NCBI GenBank assembly: GCA_021927905.1
Contig: BLLK01000022.1
Location: 1,488,001-1,552,000, forward strand
Direction of reading: 5' to 3'
Origin: Chaetoceros tenuissimus
Taxonomy: Eukaryota; Bacillariophyta; Thalassiosirophyceae; Chaetocerotales; Chaetocerotaceae
Length of the DNA: 64,000 nucleotides
A program made the translations under genes and the position numbers. Positions 20,380 to 30,711 of this stretch are shown here, piece by piece. The notes beneath the pieces are model-generated. The model worked only from the letters and a program-made list of their open reading frames with translations, did no database searches and was not told the DNA's origin. Position 1 is the first letter of the stretch, and each line of letters starts with the position of its first letter.

Positions 20380-21428
20380 CTTTGGCTTGGTCTTGATGAT
20401 TATGGCTTGTATGGTGTATTTATGTATATATATTTATATATTATTAGAAATCTTCCTCTTCTCAAATTAAGCTACAAACCGAGATACGAGTATAGATAGT
20501 CTGAATATTTAATCTATAAAGGTGGTACCTTGGAACAACTAACTGAAACTGTAGTTCAAACAAAAAAAAATCCGTTTGCACTAATGATTTCAAAATGAAA
20601 ATCTCGGCGATCAAAAAGTCTTTACATGAAGTCCTTTCCGATGACGAAGGTTAGATTGCACGTCCTTTCAGGATTTTTGCTGAAATTTTCAAAACTGGCA
20701 CCATACGTACGGGAGTTGACATATAAACTAGAAGCGAAAAAAAGGAGGAAAAAAGAGGGAGATTTTTCGTTTCCTAGTCATAATAATAAGAAAATCTTTA
20801 CCTTACTGATATTAATCACTATGCTATATTTGAGCATCAACATCATTACATCGGCCGTGAAGGTGGATGAAAAGGAAAGAAGATAAGTTGGTTGCGGTGC
20901 AAAGTGGGGCCGCGCCTTTCACCCCTTTGATTGGCAAGCCAAAAAAACTGTTGTGGTGAGTAAGAAGATGCTTCCAAGAAGCCGGTCGTGTCTCCCGCAG
21001 CTACGCTGCTCACACGTCGAGGTTACTGCGTTCCGTACCTTAGATAATATGTATTTTCAATCCCATTGATTCAAACCTTAAATGTGACAAAGAGCGAGGA
21101 ATTGACTTGTCAATATGCATAATTTCGCTTGAATATGTTTTGAATTAATTTCTGCGACAGTCTGCAAAAAACGATAAATGTGTTTGTGGTCTTATATCTC
21201 CATACACAAGTGTACAAATCCAAAACCCTATATTGTCCCTAGTTAATATTGATATGAAGATTTGTATTTTAAACTATCAATACAGCATATTCTGAAATGG
21301 AGTTGATATTAGGTTTGGAAATTTCATTTCTGCGACAAAATTAAAAAAAAAATGTAGGTCTCCAATAGGGCATTACTGGTTCTTTAACGTATATGACGCG
21401 GAGGAGGAATATCGGGGCGCAGCCCCAA
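20380..21428. other. Intergenic between sulfotransferase and LINE 3' end
   Basis: About 1 kb. A plus-strand open frame at 20626-20886 (86 aa) has a basic middle (KLEAKKRRKKEGD) and one hydrophobic stretch (FTLLILITMLYLSINIIT); it could be a small membrane protein but shows no homology I recognise (confidence about 0.2). GC-richer sequence at 20900-21030 has no RNA fold that I recognise. At 21415-21428 GGGGCGCAGCCCC forms a small palindrome next to the LINE end. Confidence 0.4.
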
Positions 21429-21795
21429 TTATGTTGTTGTATATGTTGTTATCAGCGACGGTGCAAGGTATGCCTTCGTCGCTGTCCATGACGCGATCCA
21501 GTCTCTCATTCGATCTAGTGGTTGTGACAATAACGACTCCGTTGTAACTGGTAGCTGGCGGGTGAAAGCTATGTGTTCTGGTCTACTCTCTGCAAGTAAT
21601 TCCTGTATCTTTTTCTTTACTTTGTCTCTATCGCGTATGTATTCTTTTGCTGTGATGGCTGTATGCGCCACCTCGTTGTGGACTTGCCATCAATTGAGGG
21701 CAATATACATTTTTCTTGTATCAGCATTTTCGAGAATACTGTTGCTTTGTAATATGCTGGTAGCTTCGAGTTTTTAGGTAGCTGTGATGCCAACC
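21429..21795 (-). pseudogene. LINE ORF2 C-terminal fragment, left of the LTR insertion
   Basis: This continues the ORF2 frame after the Ty3 insertion: first LASQLPKNSKLPAYYKA, then, after a frameshift near 21650-21700, VHNEVAHTAITAKEYIRDRD and a final helical region ending LAPSLITTYTTT-stop at 21429. The VH.....A.......R pattern followed by a PL..RL-like region (LPVTTESLLSQPLDRM) is typical of the tail after the reverse transcriptase in diatom RT-like genes. Non-functional. Confidence 0.7.
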
Positions 21796-21968
21796 TGTAA
21801 CACACAAAAAGAGGGATGATAGTATCTTATGTTTAAAGCTATTCTGAAAGATGTTGTTGGATATGTTGTTGGATATCTTTTGGAAGAATTCTTCGGAGTC
21901 TTGGAATAATGAGGTTCGTCATATGTTTGACATCAATCGTGGAGCTATATTAGTAAATGAGTGTTACA
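21796..21968 (-). repeat. 3' LTR of Ty3/Gypsy element (left copy)
   Basis: 173 bp, TGTAACAC...GTGTTACA. It differs from the right copy at three positions: a G/A near 21832, a T/C near 21864 and a C/T near 21890. A purine-rich tract (AAAGGGAAA, minus strand) lies just inside at 21973-21981 and is the likely polypurine primer. Confidence 0.95.
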
Positions 21969-22018
21969 TCGGTTTCCCTTTAAAAAATAAAAATTTGTTA
22001 AGATGTGAATTCATGAAT

Positions 22019-22550
22019 TCATGAAGATGAAGATTTGCGCTTTTTCTTCCTTGATTTGGTGACGGAAGTTTTGGGTCTATTTTGAGGTCCAAAAGTTGGT
22101 GGTTCAAGGTATTCTGCAATACAGATATCTTTGAAGGATCTCCAAATAGAGAGAGGTACAAGATTCTTTGTGCGATTCGAAGAATTTATTGGAAGAAAGT
22201 CGAAGGGTCCAAGTAACTGTATGGAAGGAAGGTGAAAAGATTCAGCCCATTGAACATATTTTTCTTCACTAGGAAGTTGATCAGGTCGGAACAGAATACG
22301 TTTTCCATAGGTGATAATACCGTCGTCTCCTGTAGTATACTCATACCAAAGAGGCCACCAACGAGCAAGTTCATCGCTTTTCTTTTCATCGTTAACATGC
22401 TTAGCATGAAAAACACACCAATAATTTTGTGTCCGAATAGGATCCAAATTAGCATCTTCAGTAGATTCCAGATCGATCTGAATGAGATACTAACGTTCTC
22501 TGATAGCTCCGGTTGGAGTATACTTGATGAAGAATAACTTGTCGTGAGAA
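22019..22550 (-). pseudogene. Element C-terminal domain after integrase, broken by TAG
   Basis: After the integrase frame ends at 22563, another frame continues: HDKLFFIKYTPTGAIRER, then a TAG at 22490-22492, then YLIQIDLEST and on to the stop at 22019. The segment from YWCVFHAKHVND through RWWPLWYEY, ILFRPDQLP and YVQWAESF to LLGPFDFLP looks like a folded, conserved domain. The TAG stands where a Trp (TGG) would fit, so a single G-to-A change explains it. The tail is Lys/Ser-rich (KSRKKKRKSSSS). Its function is unknown; it is not a chromodomain that I can recognise. Confidence 0.65.
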
Positions 22551-22562
22551 GCAAGGATAGAT

Positions 22563-23650
22563 TCAAGGATTAAGTGTGGGTGTGGATGAGCTAGATGTAG
22601 ATGCAGATGATGGAGGAATTGATGGAGGTGAAGGTGGAGTAGGAAGATGTGGTGCAATTGCTTCGATATCAAGATGATGTTCTGGTTGATCTTGCAAAGG
22701 TTGTTGTATGATAGTTGGAGGAAAGAGAAATTGGTCGGCACGAGATTCTATACAGAGTGGTCGGTGAAGAGGATTTTGGATTGGAGGATGATCGTAGTTG
22801 AGAAAACATTGATCCAAAGTATCAAGTGGGTCGGATGGATAGAGATTTGGAGGAAGTAAGTATAAATCACAAGCTTGGTGCTTTTTTATTGCGCTGTTTG
22901 GCTGACCGTATCTCTGGATGTCATAGGAGTTGTTCCCGTGGTCCTTGATGATTTGATATGGCCCACGGATTTGATAGGAGAGCTTGCCGACTTTGTTGTT
23001 CTCGGCAGAGCTTTGGACTTGGATATGAACTTTGACTACATCGCCAACCTTGAAAGTTGGTAGAGTTTTAGAACTGTTGACACGGTCGCGCATGGATTTG
23101 CGTCTTTCTTCAATTAGAATTTTAGCAACTTCGGTTGCGAACTTGGAGTTGTTGGACATACTGCGAAGATACTCATAGAGTTCTGATTGGTTGGATTCAT
23201 TCAGAGAAGGAAGGGGTCTAAGTTCCATATCCAGAGGAAACATTAGGTCTCTTCCAATAGCGATGAGGCTTCGGGAAATATCTGTGCCATGCACGGGAGC
23301 AGAATTCCATGCGTACTGAGCTAACTTGTATACTTGACGGATGATGTGTAAAGTACCTTGTTCCTCCGCGGAAATAGTAACAACTTTGTTGAGGAAGCGG
23401 TGATAATGCTCTACTGATAATCCTTTATGATTACCAGGAGCTAGAGGCCAAAAGTGCACCTTTAGAATCTTACACATAGCTTCAAATGTACCACGAAAAG
23501 AGCTGTCGGCGTCAACAACAATGACAGCGCAAGTACCGAAGGTAAGTAGAACTTTCTCGATGAAAATGTGTGCAAGGGTGGCGTCTGTAGTGTCAGAAGC
23601 AATGCTTGACGAAGGTAGATAGGTCACACATGCAGTTGAGGAGGTGGATA
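22563..23650 (-). CDS. Integrase core (second half) and C-terminus of Ty3/Gypsy Pol
   Basis: The frame continues the integrase begun at 23593-27708 after a one-base shift near 23600-23620. It has the second catalytic Asp in VIVVDADSSF and the Glu in GLSVEHYHRFLNK, which with the first Asp in MHCDLWSPG (previous frame) make the DDE triad. FKVGDVVKVHI and VGKLSYQIRGPYQIIKDHG form the GPY/F-like module usual after Ty3/Gypsy integrases. A Pro/Ser-rich tail ends at 22563. As part of a broken frame it is not expected to act on its own. Confidence 0.85.
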
Positions 23651-26600
23651 TTCTTTGAGGATGAAGAAGATAGTTGACCCGGACTCCAGAGATCACAGTG
23701 CATAATATAGAATGGTGAAGTGACAGGCCAAGAGAAATGTACTTCAAGCCGACGAGAACGCCAGGAATTGTAAGCTTGACAGTGAGCACAAGTTTGTAGC
23801 ATGGATTTAATATCAGTCCGTAGCTGAGGCCATGTGAAACGGAGACGGATACAAGAGAGAGTTTTATATTCTCCCATGTGAGCACCAAGAGGTCCAGAAT
23901 GATAGTAATCAAAGATGCGCTGGCGAAGGGACATCGGAACTATAATAAGCGCAATGTATTTTGTTTTCGGGAAAATACACTTGTTGTGAATCAACTTTTC
24001 TTGGAATAGGTCGATCTCACTGTCACGTAATTTCTGATGATAAAATTTGTCGATGTTCTTAAGTTCGGCAGTGGACCACTTGTTGTTGTCGTGATTGGAA
24101 AGCCCAAGAATGATAGTGTTGGTAGAGGGGTCATTGGCGTATGCCTCGGTCCAATTAAGAGTTGACGAAATTGGGGATGGAGCCGATTGATTTGCGTAGC
24201 ATGGAGAAGAATCGCAGATGTCCGATGAAGCAAAGGGAAGATTATCCAGGAAAGATTGTGTAGAGTCTATTTGTTGCAGTAGAACTGATGCAAGTGATGG
24301 TGGCATGGAGAAAAGCAACAGTTCATCTAGAGTGGAATCAGAGATGGTAAAATTGGATTGGAATCCGTAACACGAAAGCAACTCGGTATTGGAGATGGTC
24401 CGAATGCAATACAGCATGTCAGAGTGACGGAAAGGAATACTGAAACGTGATGATGGCTGTAGGTGACTGTTCAAGGTTGGATTGGGCTCGGTGCCAATTC
24501 CACAAGGGTCTAGAATTGCTAAATGAGAAGCTGAAGCTGATGGAGCAAGGATAAAGACGGAAGGGTCTTGAATTGTTGGTTGAAATGTAGGATCATCATG
24601 TTGGACAAAAGAGTGTGTGCAATTGGACCAGTGATTGTTTTCTGGGTTGATGTGAGGAGAAATGGAAGATTGCATCATATCAAGATGTAACTCATCGTGG
24701 ATAGTGGGAGATGAATCGCATGAGGCAAAAGTGACAACTGTTTGTGCGGTAGAGATAGACGATCCTGAGTTGGCTGCATTCATACGGCGACAGCTGTAAG
24801 TCCATTCAAGTGAAGAAAAGCTTTTATTTGCAAATTCGTTGACACCATTGCAAATTTCCTCCGAGAGGAATGAGGAAGGGCACCAAAGAAGAATGAACTG
24901 AAGGTTGGAGGATTCTCTTATGACATTAATGGCTGATTGCAAGACAAATAATATCCATGAGGGTGCATTGAGATTGTTATTGGGTAAGTAGGCTGCAAAG
25001 ATTGCGTTTGTGTCGATGAGGTATGTAGCAAGAGCATCAGTTGTTGGTGAAGTAGGTAATATGTGAGCAGGGTACTTGAAGTTTGCAGAGAATGCTGAGA
25101 AAGCAGATGAAGAGGTAAAGAGACGCTGGATGACTGACGGAGTGCTGAATATGTTGGACCACGACGATGGGAAGGAGTCGAAGGTGTCATTGATACATGT
25201 AATATGGATATGAGGTGTTGCAATAGCAACTTCGTGTAGGGATGTTGATTTTTCTGATGCGATTGAAGGTTGAAGTGAAGTGAAGGCAGATGAAGTGACT
25301 GGGTGTGAAGAGAGAGTGAATGCTGGAGTAGAGGTGCTTTGTAAATCAGCCTTTGCATACAAGTCCTTGTACTTATCAAAGATACAAGAGTCAGGAAGTG
25401 CTGATGTGTGAATTACTGGGAGTGGTGCTGTTGGTGCAACAACTGTTGTTTTGCGTAGGGATGCGAAAACAGAAGAATCATATGCAGCAGGACGAGCTTC
25501 ACGATCGTGGAGTTTGAGAAAACCAGTGAAGGCAAGGTATAAAGCTATACGCTTGTCATGGAACCGATTAAGAGCATCAACGTCAATCATCATTTTGCAG
25601 GATCGATGGACGATAACAAAATTGTAACCTAACATTTCCTGTGCCCATCGAGCTATCTGAGAGATACTCCCATTATATTCGAAGATCTCCTTCATGGCGA
25701 GACAATCGCACATCCAATAGAAAGGATGCACTAAACCCCAAAGGAACTTTTTATTCTGACACATGGCCCAACGACCGGTACCAGCTTCACCAACAAAGGA
25801 ATGCCAGTGCTGTTCAGAGTGGGAACAGGCTCTACTGCCAAAAGAAAGAGGAAGCAGACGAGGTCCTGAAGGTGACAAATCAAAAAGGTTCTTGCCAGAT
25901 TCACGAAGGGTGGTGACTGCAGCTAGTGATTCCTTGTCTCGTGCTGGTTGCATAAGGATCCAACTCATACCAGACGCACTCCAATCCGTTTTCAGAAACA
26001 ACGGTAGATCAGGGTCGTATCTAGCCAGGATAGGAGATGATAAAATGCATTCTTTGGATTCATTAAAAAGTTGGACGAGATCTGGGGTCCAAGCAGAAGG
26101 TGGAATCGGGACACAAAAGAATTGCTTTGCCAATCGACGAAGAGCTTTATTTTTTAGTTCGATAAGAGGATTGAACTTTGCATAAAACTGGCAGAAACTG
26201 ATGAAGGATAGAAGACCTTGCCCATTGGCAGGAAGTTTCCAATCTCGGAGAAGGTCGAATTTGCTACGGGCTGGGCAATTGCCAATGCTGGTAATATCAT
26301 GACCAACGAATTCGCAACGAGGGTGTAGAAAGTCACATTTGTCCAGTCTGAAACTGACTCTGTAACGAAGGAAAGTCTTGCAACTTGATTCAAAGTACAC
26401 GATAAGAAGTTCTTTCGTGCAACAATAAGATAAAATGTCATCAATGATGGTTTTGGAGTCGATGACTACCTTATACGGTCCAATGAAGATCTTGTCCAAA
26501 GAAGAGACAAAGATAGGAGTGTTGTTGATGTACCCAAGTTCTTTGACGGCAGAAAGGAAGTCAGAGTCCCATTCTTCCTTGAGGATACGCATAATGCAAG

Positions 26601-27708
26601 TGTAAAAGGGAGGAGCGTTCATGGGACCAAAGGGCATGACAGTGTAAGTGTATTTCTTTCCGTCTGGTGCAGCAAACCCAAGCTTCTCTCTATCTTTTTC
26701 TCTAACTGCTATCTGGTGATAACCTTGACGAGCATCGACAGTGATGAAGTAAAGATGCCGACCTCCACTGATAATGAAGGCAACAGCATCATTGCAACGG
26801 GTCATTGGGTACGCAAACGGCTTAGTTACTCTGTTAAGAGCACGGTAAGATACACACATACGCCAGATGAAGTCTTCAATGGAGGTACGAGATTCTTGAT
26901 GAGGCTTTGGAGCAAGGACAATCTTGGAGATCCATGGGCCATGGCATTCTTCTATCCAACCATTATGCAACAAATCTTGGATTTGTTGCATGATGATCTT
27001 GGCCTCGTGGTATCCGTACGATTGATTCGTACACTGCACAGGTTTGGCATCACCCGTATCTATGCCAAATTCAAATCCAAGGATTGGGCGGCGGACACCA
27101 ATTTTACAAAAACAATCCCAATACAAAAAGATAATATTTGTAATGGTTGTTCTATCGGCAGTAGAGACAGAGTCATGGAAAGAAAGACACTTATCAAGCT
27201 CCTCTTGATGAGTAGAAGGATCAAACGTGATGATATCATCACGAGCAGGAACTTCAGGAGTATACTTTTTATGACGGAAAAGGCATCTGCTGCCATGACG
27301 CTCGTAATCAAAGTAGCCGTCATCGATGTCGTCGGTAAGTTGAGAAGGCTGCCATCTGCTAATGATGCGAGGATGCCAAATCTTTGGAGGTGTTTCAATA
27401 GCAAAGCATGGAGCAGACGAGGTAATCGTAGATGTGAGTGTAGATGAAGGTGCAAATGTAGATGTAGATGTAGATGCAGATGGAATTGCAAGTGTAGATG
27501 CAGATGTAGGTGTAGATGTAGATGCAGATGCAAATGGAATTGCAAGTGTAGATGTAGATGTAGATGTAGATGCAAATGGAATTGCAAGTGTAGATGTAGA
27601 TGTAGGTGTAGATGTAGATGCAAATGGAATTGCAAGTGTAGATGGAGATGCAGATGCAGATGTAGTGAGTGTAGACATGAAGATGAAGGATGGAAACATG
27701 GAGCACAA
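23593..27708 (-). CDS. Pol: reverse transcriptase, RNase H, integrase N-terminal half (Ty3/Gypsy)
   Basis: 1371 aa in one frame. Residues about 15-90 are repeats of [12 protein letters not shown], encoded by a minisatellite. The RT has [13 protein letters not shown] (motif A, catalytic Asp), [11 protein letters not shown] (motif B) and TIIDDILSY (motif C, Asp pair), then FVGHDI. RNase H starts at [16 protein letters not shown]. The integrase zinc finger is [12 protein letters not shown] ... CAHCQAYN (HHCC), followed by MHCDLWSPG with the first catalytic Asp. The frame ends in a stop at 23593 inside the integrase core, which resumes in another frame. RT, RNase H and zinc-finger motifs look intact. 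A long Ser/Thr-rich spacer of about 350 residues separates RNase H from integrase, unusual for Ty3/Gypsy. Confidence 0.9.
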   Translation of the reverse strand: MCSMFPSFIFMSTLTTSASASPSTLAIPFASTSTPTSTSTLAIPFASTSTSTSTLAIPFASASTSTPTSASTLAIPSASTSTSTFAPSSTLTSTITSSAPCFAIETPPKIWHPRIISRWQPSQLTDDIDDGYFDYERHGSRCLFRHKKYTPEVPARDDIITFDPSTHQEELDKCLSFHDSVSTADRTTITNIIFLYWDCFCKIGVRRPILGFEFGIDTGDAKPVQCTNQSYGYHEAKIIMQQIQDLLHNGWIEECHGPWISKIVLAPKPHQESRTSIEDFIWRMCVSYRALNRVTKPFAYPMTRCNDAVAFIISGGRHLYFITVDARQGYHQIAVREKDREKLGFAAPDGKKYTYTVMPFGPMNAPPFYTCIMRILKEEWDSDFLSAVKELGYINNTPIFVSSLDKIFIGPYKVVIDSKTIIDDILSYCCTKELLIVYFESSCKTFLRYRVSFRLDKCDFLHPRCEFVGHDITSIGNCPARSKFDLLRDWKLPANGQGLLSFISFCQFYAKFNPLIELKNKALRRLAKQFFCVPIPPSAWTPDLVQLFNESKECILSSPILARYDPDLPLFLKTDWSASGMSWILMQPARDKESLAAVTTLRESGKNLFDLSPSGPRLLPLSFGSRACSHSEQHWHSFVGEAGTGRWAMCQNKKFLWGLVHPFYWMCDCLAMKEIFEYNGSISQIARWAQEMLGYNFVIVHRSCKMMIDVDALNRFHDKRIALYLAFTGFLKLHDREARPAAYDSSVFASLRKTTVVAPTAPLPVIHTSALPDSCIFDKYKDLYAKADLQSTSTPAFTLSSHPVTSSAFTSLQPSIASEKSTSLHEVAIATPHIHITCINDTFDSFPSSWSNIFSTPSVIQRLFTSSSAFSAFSANFKYPAHILPTSPTTDALATYLIDTNAIFAAYLPNNNLNAPSWILFVLQSAINVIRESSNLQFILLWCPSSFLSEEICNGVNEFANKSFSSLEWTYSCRRMNAANSGSSISTAQTVVTFASCDSSPTIHDELHLDMMQSSISPHINPENNHWSNCTHSFVQHDDPTFQPTIQDPSVFILAPSASASHLAILDPCGIGTEPNPTLNSHLQPSSRFSIPFRHSDMLYCIRTISNTELLSCYGFQSNFTISDSTLDELLLFSMPPSLASVLLQQIDSTQSFLDNLPFASSDICDSSPCYANQSAPSPISSTLNWTEAYANDPSTNTIILGLSNHDNNKWSTAELKNIDKFYHQKLRDSEIDLFQEKLIHNKCIFPKTKYIALIIVPMSLRQRIFDYYHSGPLGAHMGEYKTLSCIRLRFTWPQLRTDIKSMLQTCAHCQAYNSWRSRRLEVHFSWPVTSPFYIMHCDLWSPGQLSSSSSKNIHLLNCMCDLSTFVKHCF
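27425..27670 (-). repeat. Coding minisatellite at the Pol N-terminus
   Basis: The plus-strand repeat is built from GATGTA/GATGCA hexamers punctuated by AATGGAATTGCAAGTGTA about four times (period 48-72 nt). On the minus strand one frame reads [12 protein letters not shown] repeats (joined to RT) and another reads a His/Leu alternation. Because the unit is a multiple of 3, every frame stays open through it. It lies between the protease and RT coding parts. Confidence 0.9.
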
Positions 27709-28057
27709 GTATGAACCATGTAGTCACATGGAAGATGGCTGTGCCATGCGGGACAAAATGTCAGCTGCTTCAGCGGTTGCAGGTGTAATAGATACTGGAG
27801 CAGATTACTATATCCAGCAACGGCATCCATAGTTACAGCTGTAACCAGAGTCTGGGTATGGGTATCGGCAACTGGCTGTGAAGCTTGAGGACGAACAAAG
27901 GATGATGAGTCAAAGGTGACGGAAGATGGAAGACCACCATCAGCACGGCCTCCATGAAGACGAAACTTAATTTTCGCAAATTGTAAGGTAAGCACGTTGT
28001 CTACAAAATCGAGAACGCCACCAAGCATTTTGATATCTGGAATACCAACGATGGTAT

Positions 28058-28510
28058 TTACTGCCACAGATGATCCCAAGTGATACCAGTCTTGTACCGA
28101 ACAATTGCGGTTAGTGCTCCCCGTTCATGGAGATCAACAGGCTTATCTACGGTCGTAGCAACGCTGAGGCGAATGGGCTCAAACGAAGCTGGATCATCAA
28201 ATTGGATATATTCGAGAACGATATCTGGATGGGTATGCATGATGTATTGATGGACTCGAAGATTGCCAACAGAGAGAGCTGCACAAGAGTCTGTATGAGC
28301 CCTAATACGTAGGACCTTTTCACCATTCAAGAGTGGGAGATTGATGTATGGTAGGTCATTGTTGGTGGTAATTGGCGCTTGACGTTGGTGGAGAGACAAA
28401 TTGAGAAGTTGAGCAGTAATCACGCATACTGCATCGCCTTCTTCAGCAAATTGCAAATCCTCAGAATCCTCAGAAGCTGGAGGAATAGTCTCATTGGCGG
28501 ACTCATCCAC
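28058..28510 (-). CDS. Retroviral-type aspartic protease region of the Ty3/Gypsy element
   Basis: The 150-aa frame has INLPLLNGEKVLRIRAHTDS then CAALSVGN. The position matches the retropepsin active-site loop, but the usual D-[ST]-G is D-S-C here. The domain continues in another frame past 28070 (GSSVAVNTIVGIPDIKMLGG), where the I-V-G-I-P-x-I stretch is the expected second half. A one-base deletion near 28085 would explain the shift. The D-S/T-C-A-A variant is one I associate with microalgal elements, but I cannot confirm its activity. Confidence 0.65.
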   Translation of the reverse strand: MDESANETIPPASEDSEDLQFAEEGDAVCVITAQLLNLSLHQRQAPITTNNDLPYINLPLLNGEKVLRIRAHTDSCAALSVGNLRVHQYIMHTHPDIVLEYIQFDDPASFEPIRLSVATTVDKPVDLHERGALTAIVRYKTGITWDHLWQ

Positions 28511-28570
28511 AGTAACATCTTTGGAGCATTTGGAGTCGGTGAGAGGGTAAGCACTTGGCGGCTGAGTGTC

Positions 28571-29533
28571 CTAATGAAAATATAACAAAATTTTGTAAGT
28601 AAAAGGAGATGGAGCAATTGCCATCATCAACTCAATCTTGAAACTCGCAGAGGCGTAATCAAAGGTGGTGACATCCGTAGGTTTGAAGGTTGAAAGGCGC
28701 AGAAAGTTGGTTGTAGTTTGTAATGACTTTGGAGATTGGAGATTTGGAGATTGGAGAGTTGGAGAGTTGGAGAGTTGGAGATTTGGAGATATGGAGATTT
28801 GGAGATTTGGAGATTTGGAGATTTGGAGATTTGGAGATTTGGAGATTGACGATGGCGATGTGAGAAATGAGATCAAGGAGAAACTTACCGAAGGAGTAGG
28901 TGGACGACGACCTATAGTGTAGCGCTTATTGATGACATGACAATTGAACTCTTTGAAGAAATCCTCGGTAGAGACAGTTCCGAAAGCAGGGCAGGATTCT
29001 CTGGGAGAGCAACCTCTACCTGCGGAAACATCACCACAGCGGAAACATCCATTGTATCCATGTGGAAATTTACTGATATAACCTGTAGCAATATGGTGTA
29101 CGTGCTGTTTCCCTTTATGAAGGACCAATTCATATCCCTCAGGAATACGACGGGCAGTTTGAGAAGGGTTACCTTTGTATCTGGCAAGAGTAGACTCAGC
29201 TGGAGACTGAGATTGAAACTTGAGCAACTGAGAAGAATGTTGACCTTGTTGTTCACGAAGGAGATCAATTTCCGCTTGCAACGCGGCAACAGCAGTTCCA
29301 GATGAAGAAGATCCTACGACCTCTGCTAAAAGTTCCTTTTGCTTTTCCAATTTGAGATAGGCGGACTGAGCAGCAGTACGAACCGAAAGAAGGGCTCTGA
29401 GGTGATCAGATTTGGTTTGCAAAGTGCTAGGGTCGACTAACTGAAAAGACTCGTCTTCATTGAGATTTCCTTGAATGATACTGGAAAGAGAAAAAAGAAC
29501 TGATGAGCCAAAGTGATACCCCAAGCTGAACAT
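28571..29533 (-). CDS. Gag C-terminal/nucleocapsid region with zinc knuckle
   Basis: The frame overlaps the end of gag and continues it after a shift at a six-base A-run on the plus strand (29491-29496). It contains a coiled-coil-like region (LEKQKELLAEVV; LQAEIDLLREQQGQ), then GCFRCGDVSAGRGCSPRESC, a Cys-rich knuckle expected to bind the RNA genome, and then an SKSPNLQI repeat array. The stop is at 28571, before the protease frame. Confidence 0.75.
   Translation of the reverse strand: MFSLGYHFGSSVLFSLSSIIQGNLNEDESFQLVDPSTLQTKSDHLRALLSVRTAAQSAYLKLEKQKELLAEVVGSSSSGTAVAALQAEIDLLREQQGQHSSQLLKFQSQSPAESTLARYKGNPSQTARRIPEGYELVLHKGKQHVHHIATGYISKFPHGYNGCFRCGDVSAGRGCSPRESCPAFGTVSTEDFFKEFNCHVINKRYTIGRRPPTPSVSFSLISFLTSPSSISKSPNLQISKSPNLQISISPNLQLSNSPTLQSPNLQSPKSLQTTTNFLRLSTFKPTDVTTFDYASASFKIELMMAIAPSPFTYKILLYFH
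28728..28850. repeat. Short tandem repeat (GGAGATTT)n inside the retroelement
   Basis: About 14 units of the 8-mer GGAGATTT with variants GGAGAGTT and GGAGATAT. In the minus-strand nucleocapsid frame it encodes an SKSPNLQI periodicity of eight residues (24 nt). It lies between nucleocapsid and protease. Confidence 0.9.
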
Positions 29534-30669
29534 TCATTAGGAAGATTGGCAGCCTTGGCAGTAAAATCATCGTACAACTCATCTGGAGTGCCGGAACCTT
29601 GTTTGAGCTCGCGAATTTCAAGCACAATTTCATTGACGGAACGGTGAATGGTTTTCAAATCGTCTTCACCAAGGTATTGGGTTTTGCAAGAGGCAATGAA
29701 AGCTCGTACGAGAATTCTGTCAGCAAATTTAGCAAGAGAAGCAGATGGATCTGGGCATGAAGGAGCATCAGAAGCAAGCAACTTAGGGTGGAAACCAAAG
29801 ATATCATGGAAACGAGCTTGATTTTCCAAAAAATCCAACTTGTCAAAATAACCATAGGAAGTAACATCACCAGGGTTGATGTTAGCCGCAGGTGTTTTGG
29901 CAAGGAACGCATCCAATTTGGACTGAGCAGGTGGAGTAGGAGTGACAGGAGGAGGAGTAGTTGCAGCAGAACGGGTAGGAGTCTGACAGAGATTGCAAGC
30001 TACACCATTGAGATGTGACTGACCTGGAGCACGAGTGTGTCTAGCAGGTGTAGAGACAGTGCTTACATCAGAGATTGGAGTACCATCATCATCCCAATTA
30101 CGAGTACGAGCTTGGGTAGGGAGCTCCAAGGTAAAGAACATGACATGGTCCTGAAGAGTGGATTCAGAAGGTAGGAAATCAGAGACAGGAATGTTGCATT
30201 CAAACTGGACTGCAGAGAGTCCAGCCCTACATTTGGCAGCATCATTGAAATGTTCAAAGTGGTCAAACGGTTCCTCGAGCACTTTCTTCCAAAGCTTGTT
30301 GAAGGACAAGTTTTCAACTTTGAAAGGAGCATCAAGAACACGAGCACAGGCATCCAGAGCATCTGCATGACATAAAACAAGAGAAGTGATTGGAATCTCT
30401 TGTTGGAGTACAGACATAAGCTCAGCAGGAGTATGGTCGTCCTCAAGGCGGAGAAGTTCATCGGAAAAGCGGTAGAATGCATTCTGACAAGAGTGGATCG
30501 GCGCATTGAGGCTTGGGAGAGAAGGAAGGATTACAGATCTTTTGTCTTTTCCAATGATCACATCTTTCATGCCAGAAGCTTGAAGGACTTTAGAAATGGA
30601 ACTAGACGAAGGACCAGAAGAAGAACGGCCTCTAGAGGCAGAACGGGAAGCAGAGCGGTGAGCAGACAT
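29437..30669 (-). CDS. Gag-like structural protein of the Ty3/Gypsy element
   Basis: The start is ATG 30669, 25 bp inside the element beyond the primer-binding site. The frame itself is open back into the LTR, but the basic Ser/Arg-rich MSAHRSASRSASRGRSSS is the natural N-terminus. A capsid-like helical region follows (FKVENLSFNKLWKKVLEEP and later FHDIFGFHPKLLA; FADRILVRAFIASCKTQYLG), separated by a Pro/Thr-rich linker (TPPPVTPTPPAQ). The frame ends at 29437 just after FFFLFPVSF; the likely continuation lies in the -1 frame. Recognised as Gag by position and composition, not by a conserved motif. Confidence 0.75.
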   Translation of the reverse strand: MSAHRSASRSASRGRSSSGPSSSSISKVLQASGMKDVIIGKDKRSVILPSLPSLNAPIHSCQNAFYRFSDELLRLEDDHTPAELMSVLQQEIPITSLVLCHADALDACARVLDAPFKVENLSFNKLWKKVLEEPFDHFEHFNDAAKCRAGLSAVQFECNIPVSDFLPSESTLQDHVMFFTLELPTQARTRNWDDDGTPISDVSTVSTPARHTRAPGQSHLNGVACNLCQTPTRSAATTPPPVTPTPPAQSKLDAFLAKTPAANINPGDVTSYGYFDKLDFLENQARFHDIFGFHPKLLASDAPSCPDPSASLAKFADRILVRAFIASCKTQYLGEDDLKTIHRSVNEIVLEIRELKQGSGTPDELYDDFTAKAANLPNECSAWGITLAHQFFFLFPVSFKEISMKTSLFS

Positions 30670-30693
30670 AGTTATCGGTGGTTGGGTATTTCC

Positions 30694-30711
30694 TCTTAAG
30701 ATTCGGTGCCA
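30694..30711 (-). promoter_or_regulatory. Primer-binding site
   Basis: Directly adjacent to the 5' LTR, the minus strand reads TGGCACCGAATCTTAAGA. It starts with TGG, the complement of tRNA CCA-3'. The primer tRNA should end ...GATTCGGTGCCA; I cannot name the isoacceptor. Confidence 0.8.

Noticed and set aside
20900-21040. GC-richer patch considered as a possible RNA gene
   Set aside because: No cloverleaf, T-loop or known small-RNA motif could be traced.
26716-27447. Plus-strand 243-aa frame
   Set aside because: Antisense to the conserved RT motifs of Pol; no independent signature.
27362-27832. Plus-strand 156-aa frame rich in Val-Asp repeats (VDVDVDAN)
   Set aside because: It is the antisense shadow of the minus-strand minisatellite at the start of Pol; stop-free only because of the repeat.
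27060-28079. Minus-strand frame with a long His-Leu alternation
   Set aside because: The first part is protease continuation, but the His-Leu part is the same minisatellite in another frame; I do not call it a metal-binding protein.
28741-28850. (GGAGATTT)n array considered as a CRISPR-like or telomeric repeat
   Set aside because: Contiguous 8-bp units without spacers, inside a retroelement coding region; not the telomere repeat.
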